A stretch of DNA of 64,000 bases from Streptomyces bicolor (GTDB taxonomy: Bacteria; Actinomycetota; Actinomycetes; Streptomycetales; Streptomycetaceae): positions 1 to 64,000 of the forward strand of contig NZ_JOFS01000011.1 of the NCBI RefSeq assembly GCF_000719285.1. Direction: 5' to 3'. Made by a program: the position numbers and the translations under genes. Under the pieces are notes generated by a model. That model did not search any database and was not told where the DNA came from. It saw only the letters and a program-made list of their open reading frames with translations. Below, piece after piece: positions 59,609 to 64,000 of this stretch. Positions within the stretch are counted from its first letter, which is position 1; each line of letters starts with the position of its first letter.

Positions 59609-60687
59609 CGGACTTCCTCGACTTCTCGTACGAGAGCCGGCCCGTGCGGGTCGTCCTCCGGCCCGGTGCGGCCCTGTCAGCGACGCCCGGTGAGGCCGAA
59701 CGTCTCGGTCTGCGGCGGCTGTTGGTGGTGTGCGGGGCGCGTGGGGCGGACACGGCCCGGGCGGTCGCGGACGCGCTGGGCCCGGCCTGTGCGGGGCTGC
59801 ACGACGGGGCTCGGATGCATGTGCCCGTCGAGGTCGCCGACCGGGCCGTCGAGGTGGCCCGGGCGGCGGGGGCCGACGGGTGCGTGGCGGTCGGCGGGGG
59901 CTCGTCGATCGGGCTGGGCAAGGCGATCGCCCTGCGCACCGGGCTGCCGCTGATCGCGGTGCCGTCCACCTACTCCGGCTCGGAGATGACGGACGTCTGG
60001 GGCCTGACCGAGCACGGCGCCAAGCGCACCGGCCGCGACCCCAAGGTGCTGCCCCGCAGCGTGGTCTACGACCCCGAGCTCACCCTCTCCCTGCCCGTGC
60101 CGCTCTCCGTGACCAGCGGCGTCAACGCGATGGCACACGCCGTCGAGGCGCTGTACGCGCCGGACACCTCGCCCCTGGTGGCACTGATGGCCGGGGAGGG
60201 CGTACGGGCGATGGCGCGGGCGCTGCCGGAGGTGGCCGCGCAGCCGGCGTCCGTTCAGGCGCGCGGCCGTGCGCTGTACGGCGCCTGGCTGTGCGGGTCC
60301 TGCCTGGGCGCCACCACCATGGGCCTGCACCACAAGCTGTGCCATGTCCTGGGCGGCACCTTCGGCCTGCCGCACGCCGAGACGCACACCGTGGTCCTGC
60401 CGTACGCCCTCGCCCACAACGCCCCGGCCGCGCCGGACGCCGCCGCCACCGTGGCCCGCGCCCTGGACGCCGAGGACGCGCCGACGGCCCTGTGGGAACT
60501 GGCCGGACGCCTCGGCGCCCCCCGCTCCCTCGCCGAACTCGGCCTCGACGAGGCCGACTTGGCCACGGCCGCCGCGCAGACCGCGGGCCAGGCGTACGCC
60601 AACCCCCGTCCGGTCACGGCCGGTGGCGTGCTCGCGCTGCTGCGCGCCGCGTACGAGGGCGGGCAGCCGACGGCCGCCGTTCAGTAA
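59605..60687 (+). CDS. Maleylacetate reductase
   Basis: A 360-residue iron-containing-alcohol-dehydrogenase-fold enzyme: VAVGGGSSIGLGKAIALRTG, IAVPSTYSGSEMTDVWGLTE and HKLCHVLGGTFGLPHAETHT are family hallmarks. It reduces maleylacetate to 3-oxoadipate, completing the route to central metabolism. GTG at 59605 overlaps the preceding stop (GTGA), so translation is coupled. Confidence 0.95.
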   Translation: MTDFLDFSYESRPVRVVLRPGAALSATPGEAERLGLRRLLVVCGARGADTARAVADALGPACAGLHDGARMHVPVEVADRAVEVARAAGADGCVAVGGGSSIGLGKAIALRTGLPLIAVPSTYSGSEMTDVWGLTEHGAKRTGRDPKVLPRSVVYDPELTLSLPVPLSVTSGVNAMAHAVEALYAPDTSPLVALMAGEGVRAMARALPEVAAQPASVQARGRALYGAWLCGSCLGATTMGLHHKLCHVLGGTFGLPHAETHTVVLPYALAHNAPAAPDAAATVARALDAEDAPTALWELAGRLGAPRSLAELGLDEADLATAAAQTAGQAYANPRPVTAGGVLALLRAAYEGGQPTAAVQ

Positions 60688-60739
60688 GCCCCTCCATCCC
60701 CCACTCACATTCCCCCACCCCCGAAGAAAGGTGATCGCC

Positions 60740-61642
60740 ATGCCCCTCGGACTGCTCAGGAGTCGACGCTCCCGGGGGGTGCCCGCCGCGGGGTTTCCCG
60801 TGCCGTCCGGCGCGGGCGGCGTGGCCCGGGAGGTCGTGGATCCGGTGGGGCTGCCGATGCGGGGCGCCGATGTGACGGTGACCGCGATGGACTCGCACGA
60901 GGTCGTGGTGCGGGGCACCACGGATCCGTACGGGCTGTTCTTCGCCGCGCTTCCGCCGGGCCGTTACGGCCTGCGGATCACGGCCGAGGGCCTCACACCG
61001 CACCAGGAGAACGTGGACGTCATCGGCGGCACGACGCCCCCCACCGAGCGGGTCCAGCTGATGTCGGGACGCCAACTGGACCTGCCGGTACCGGGCACCT
61101 GGCTGTTCGACCCGCCGCACACGGCGATCCGGTTCATCGCCAAGCACGTCGGCATGGCCCACGTCCACGGCCGCTTCGAGCGCTTCACCGGCGGCATACA
61201 CGTGGAGTCCGACATGGCCGCATCCCGGGTGTCGGTGCGCATCGAGGCCGCGAGCATCACGACGGGCAACAACACCCGCGACAACCACCTGCGCTCGGCC
61301 GACTTCCTGCACGTCGAGCGCTACCCGTACATCGATTTCACCAGCACGCGGTTCGCGTTCCGGGGCGGCACCAAGTGGACGCTGCACGGCTCTCTGACCA
61401 TGCATGGGATCAGCCGCTCCGTCGAGCTGGACACCACCTACCTGGGGTCGGTCAACGGCGGCTATGGCGAGGAACTGCGCTGCGCGGCCCTGGCCAAGGC
61501 GGAGCTGCACCGGGAGGACTACACGCTGAACTGGCGCAGCATGCTCGCGCGCGGTATCGCGGTGGTCGGTCCCACGGTCCAGCTGGAGCTGGACGTACAG
61601 GCGATGTACCGCACGCACGACACCCCGACACCTCCCGAATGA
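60740..61642 (+). CDS. YceI family protein with an N-terminal carboxypeptidase-regulatory-like domain
   Basis: A 300-residue protein. Residues about 28-108 form a beta domain (VVDPVGLPMRGADVTVTAMD, PPGRYGLRITAEGLTP), followed by YceI from about 115: GTWLFDPPHTAIRFIAKHVG to YLGSVNGGYGEELRCAALAK. YceI lipocalin-like barrels bind long isoprenoids. No signal peptide is present. AAAGGTGAT precedes ATG. The two-domain fusion is common in Streptomyces. Confidence 0.9.
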   Translation: MPLGLLRSRRSRGVPAAGFPVPSGAGGVAREVVDPVGLPMRGADVTVTAMDSHEVVVRGTTDPYGLFFAALPPGRYGLRITAEGLTPHQENVDVIGGTTPPTERVQLMSGRQLDLPVPGTWLFDPPHTAIRFIAKHVGMAHVHGRFERFTGGIHVESDMAASRVSVRIEAASITTGNNTRDNHLRSADFLHVERYPYIDFTSTRFAFRGGTKWTLHGSLTMHGISRSVELDTTYLGSVNGGYGEELRCAALAKAELHREDYTLNWRSMLARGIAVVGPTVQLELDVQAMYRTHDTPTPPE

Positions 61643-61729
61643 GCCACGGTGGCTGAGAGGTACCTCACGCCCCGGTTACAGTTCGCTCAACCTCTGGTTG
61701 CGACGCGGTGATCGGGTGACTATGGGTGC

Positions 61730-62113
61730 ATGACACTGGCCCAGCGCGCCATGGAACAACTGGAACTCTGGCCCGATCTGAACTCGGGCCCGGCCAGTTG
61801 CGGCGCAGGGCGGGCACTGCGCTCCGTCCACAGCGAGATCGTGCACTTCCACTCCGACCGGGACGTGGATCTGCACCTGACGGTCTCGGCCATTCAGCGG
61901 TTCCACGACGACCTCCGGGAGTCGACCGCGATCCGCCTGGTCCCGGGCTCGAACTGGGTGACCGTCCATCTCGACTGCGACACGGACGTCGATCTGCTGA
62001 TGAGCCTGGTCAGCGCGGCCCTCAAGGCCCATCAGAACCGGCCGTCCCCCGCCGGGCACCCGGCAGGGGACGAGTGCAACTTCCGTCGCGTGACGGTGCT
62101 GCCCCGGGGCTAG
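61730..62113 (+). CDS. DUF5519 (luciferase-domain) protein
   Basis: A 127-residue soluble protein: MTLAQRAMEQLELWPDLNSG, SEIVHFHSDRDVDLHLTVSA, LVPGSNWVTVHLDCDTDVDL. This is the DUF5519 pattern (H-xH-x-D, then GSxWV), recorded as luciferase domain without shown activity. It ends 14 bases from the convergent PPK2 gene. Confidence 0.8.
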   Translation: MTLAQRAMEQLELWPDLNSGPASCGAGRALRSVHSEIVHFHSDRDVDLHLTVSAIQRFHDDLRESTAIRLVPGSNWVTVHLDCDTDVDLLMSLVSAALKAHQNRPSPAGHPAGDECNFRRVTVLPRG

Positions 62114-62127
62114 GACCTGCCCTGCGG

Positions 62128-63021
62128 TCAGCGCTCGTCCGCGGAGTCGTCCTCCCCCGCCTCCAGCAGACCCGCGGCCGCGCCGACGATCCGGGGATCG
62201 GGGGTGCCGACGACCTCCTCGTCCTTGTCGGCGTAGTCGAAGCGGGCCAGCACACTGCGCATGGCCTCGACGCGGGCGCGCTTCTTGTCGTTGCTCTTCA
62301 CCACCGTCCAGGGCGCGTGCTCGGTGTCCGTCTCGCGGAACATGGCGACCTTGGCGGCGGTGTAGTCGTCCCAGCGGTCCAGGGAGGCCAGGTCCATGGG
62401 GCTGAGCTTCCACTGCCGTACGGGGTCGACCTGGCGGATGGTGAACCGGGTGCGCTGCTCGCCCTGGGACACCGAGAACCAGAACTTGACCAGGTCGACG
62501 CCGTCGTCGACGAGCATCCGCTCGAAGGCGGGGGCCTGCCGCATGAAGCGCCGGTACTCGTCGTCGCTGCAGAAGCCCATCACGCGCTCCACGCCGGCCC
62601 GGTTGTACCAGGACCGGTCGAACAGCACGATCTCACCCGCGGTCGGCAGATGCTCGACGTACCGCTGGAAGTACCACTGGCCGCGCTCGCGCTCGGTCGG
62701 CTTCTCCAGCGCCACGACGCGGGCGCCGCGCGGGTTGAGGTGCTCCGTGAAGCGCTTGATCGTGCCGCCCTTGCCGGCTGCGTCCCGTCCCTCGAAGACG
62801 ATGACGAGACGCCGGCCGCTCTCCTTGATCCAGCTCTGCAGCTTCAGCAGCTCGATCTGCTGGAGCCGCTTGTGCCACTCGTACTCGGGGCGCTCCATGC
62901 GCTGCTCGTACGGGTAGTTCTCCCGCCAGGTGTCGACGGGGCTGCCGTCCGGCCTGATCAGGACGGGGTCGTCCTGATCGGTGTAGTCGACGCGCAGCCC
63001 TGACAACAGTTCCGTATCCAT
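62128..63021 (-). CDS. ppk2: Polyphosphate kinase 2 family protein
   Basis: A 297-residue P-loop kinase that uses polyphosphate to phosphorylate nucleotides. Walker A is FEGRDAAGKGGTIKRFTEHL and Walker B/lid is EIVLFDRSWYNRAGVERVMG; MDLASLDRWDDYTAAKVAMF and TVVKSNDKKRARVEAMRSVL complete the PPK2 class I pattern. ATG at 63021 is chosen. Confidence 0.94.
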   Translation of the reverse strand: MDTELLSGLRVDYTDQDDPVLIRPDGSPVDTWRENYPYEQRMERPEYEWHKRLQQIELLKLQSWIKESGRRLVIVFEGRDAAGKGGTIKRFTEHLNPRGARVVALEKPTERERGQWYFQRYVEHLPTAGEIVLFDRSWYNRAGVERVMGFCSDDEYRRFMRQAPAFERMLVDDGVDLVKFWFSVSQGEQRTRFTIRQVDPVRQWKLSPMDLASLDRWDDYTAAKVAMFRETDTEHAPWTVVKSNDKKRARVEAMRSVLARFDYADKDEEVVGTPDPRIVGAAAGLLEAGEDDSADER

Positions 63022-63072
63022 ACAGCAATGCAAGCGAGCGCTTTCGTACGCCCGGCGAACCCCAGGCAAAGA

Positions 63073-64000
63073 TCAGCTATAGGTGACGTCCGACGCGCTG
63101 TACCGGCAGTACACGCCGTCCGATCCGCTGCCGGTCCTGCTCGGCTCGTCCCCGCTGTCGTTGCCCCGGAAGCGGTCGCAGACGGTGATGTCCCTGCCGC
63201 CGTCACCGGTGATCGTCACGCCCGACAGGGTGGCCGTGTCGCCGTAGTTGGCGTTGATCCCGGCGATGGCGCCGCCGGTGCCGGTCACCCTCACCTGGCT
63301 GATGACGACGTGGCGTTCGTACTGGGTGTCGCAGTTGCCGCACGAGCGGTAGAGCTTGCCGAAGTCCGCGACCTGGAAGTCCCGGATGGTCACGGTGCCG
63401 GCGCCGTTGTGCTGGAAGACCTTGTCGTCCGCGTGCCGGGCACCGCCGCCGAGGACGCGGTACGTCGCCGACGCGGACGCGCCCTTGAAGGTCGCCGCGT
63501 CCTCGCCGACGTCCTCCCACCACACGTTCTGCAGGGTGCAACTGCCCAGGCAGTGCACTCCGTCGGCGGCCGGGGCGCCCAGGATCACGTTCTTCAGAAT
63601 CGCCCCCTCGGCGAGTTCGAAGAGCGGGTCCTGGTCCTCGTCCTGACCGTCGCCGCCGAGGGCGCCTGAGCCCTGGAACCGCTTGAGGCCGCCGTCGTAG
63701 CTGCCGGAGACCTGGATGGTGGCGGTCACCGGCCGGTCGGTGGTGGGGGTGGGCCAGGCGGCGACGCCGGTGGCGGGGCGGGCGGCGGCGGTCGGCTTCG
63801 CGGAGGGGGTGGTGTGCTTGCGGGGCGATGCCTTCGAGGGGGACGGGGACGCCGACGACTTGGACGGCGACGGGGAGGCGGAGGCCGAGGTGGGCGTCGA
63901 GGACGTGGCCGGGCGGGGGCCGCCCGCCTCCAGAAGCGTCGAGTGCCCGCCCTTCGCCGTGTCCGCCCCCGAGTCGGGCCTGGCCATCAGCAGTACCGCG
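63073..64000 (-). CDS. Pectate lyase, family PL3 (start beyond the window)
   Basis: A secreted beta-helix enzyme. A Ser/Pro/Thr-rich linker (ASPSPSKSSASPSPSKASPR) precedes the catalytic domain: FELAEGAILKNVILGAPAAD, GVHCLGSCTLQNVWWEDVGE, DAATFKG and VFQHNGAGTVTIRDFQVADF, then CGNCDTQ. These are the PL3 blocks that cleave polygalacturonate with calcium. The frame continues upstream through AVLL into the edge, so the signal peptide lies outside. Confidence 0.92.
   Translation of the reverse strand, partial: AVLLMARPDSGADTAKGGHSTLLEAGGPRPATSSTPTSASASPSPSKSSASPSPSKASPRKHTTPSAKPTAAARPATGVAAWPTPTTDRPVTATIQVSGSYDGGLKRFQGSGALGGDGQDEDQDPLFELAEGAILKNVILGAPAADGVHCLGSCTLQNVWWEDVGEDAATFKGASASATYRVLGGGARHADDKVFQHNGAGTVTIRDFQVADFGKLYRSCGNCDTQYERHVVISQVRVTGTGGAIAGINANYGDTATLSGVTITGDGGRDITVCDRFRGNDSGDEPSRTGSGSDGVYCRYSASDVTYS

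Noticed and set aside
61726..63003. 425-codon plus frame over DUF5519 and PPK2
   Set aside because: It runs through two convincing genes in other frames and shows no family.

Overview
The window is chromosomal DNA of a Streptomyces-like actinomycete. GC is very high with strong third-position G/C bias, GTG starts are common, and the gene content is typical (Sec, Tat and lipoprotein exports, an F420-type LLM oxidoreductase, RsbW-like and PucR-like regulators, a TerC protein, many one-component regulators). No rRNA, tRNA or CRISPR array was seen.

Layout. 0-6.6 kb is an insertion-sequence graveyard: an IS200/IS605 element at the left edge, an old transposase tail, an RsbW-like kinase beside a MarR regulator, a DUF3662 (FhaA-type) orphan, two intact IS5-family transposases and an IS110 tail abutting the last 33 codons of a lost sugar permease. 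6.6-12.9 kb is an intact sugar system: a divergent LacI repressor, binding lipoprotein, two permeases and a GH13 alpha-glucosidase, with three copies of one operator between the divergent genes. 12.9-14.3 kb is decayed DNA. 14.4-21.7 kb is a NarL-type two-component system, a MacB/Lol-like ABC transporter and a secreted protein with aerolysin-like sequence texture; a 19-bp motif recurs upstream of both operons. 21.7-26.6 kb is again eroded, but holds an intact sulfotransferase followed 19 bp later by a small secreted two-cysteine peptide.

26.6-46.3 kb is ordinary chromosome: pirin with a MarR-type pair, PepSY, peptide deformylase, disulfide oxidoreductase, thioredoxin, a LacI-pobA-aldehyde dehydrogenase run for 4-hydroxybenzoate formation and hydroxylation, TetR/FMN reductase, LysR, LLM oxidoreductase, TerC, an esterase and a CaiB-type CoA transferase. 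At 46,341-48,217 sits a complete IS630-family unit with 29-bp inverted repeats and TA flanks; besides its transposase it carries a chloramphenicol phosphotransferase gene. It landed in the CaiB stop codon and regenerated it.

48.2-64 kb continues with a lipoprotein, a fructosamine kinase, a two-subunit molybdenum hydroxylase, two FAD monooxygenases and a compact hydroxyquinol (resorcinol-type) operon: FAD hydroxylase, intradiol dioxygenase and maleylacetate reductase, divergent from an AcoR-like activator with a perfect dyad between them. YceI, DUF5519, PPK2 and a partial pectate lyase close the window.

The strongest leads for follow-up are the cpt-carrying IS630 unit, the sulfotransferase/Asp-Tyr peptide pair, the aerolysin-like secreted protein, the histidine kinase with a C-terminal extracytoplasmic domain, and the shared motif that seems to tie it to the ABC exporter.
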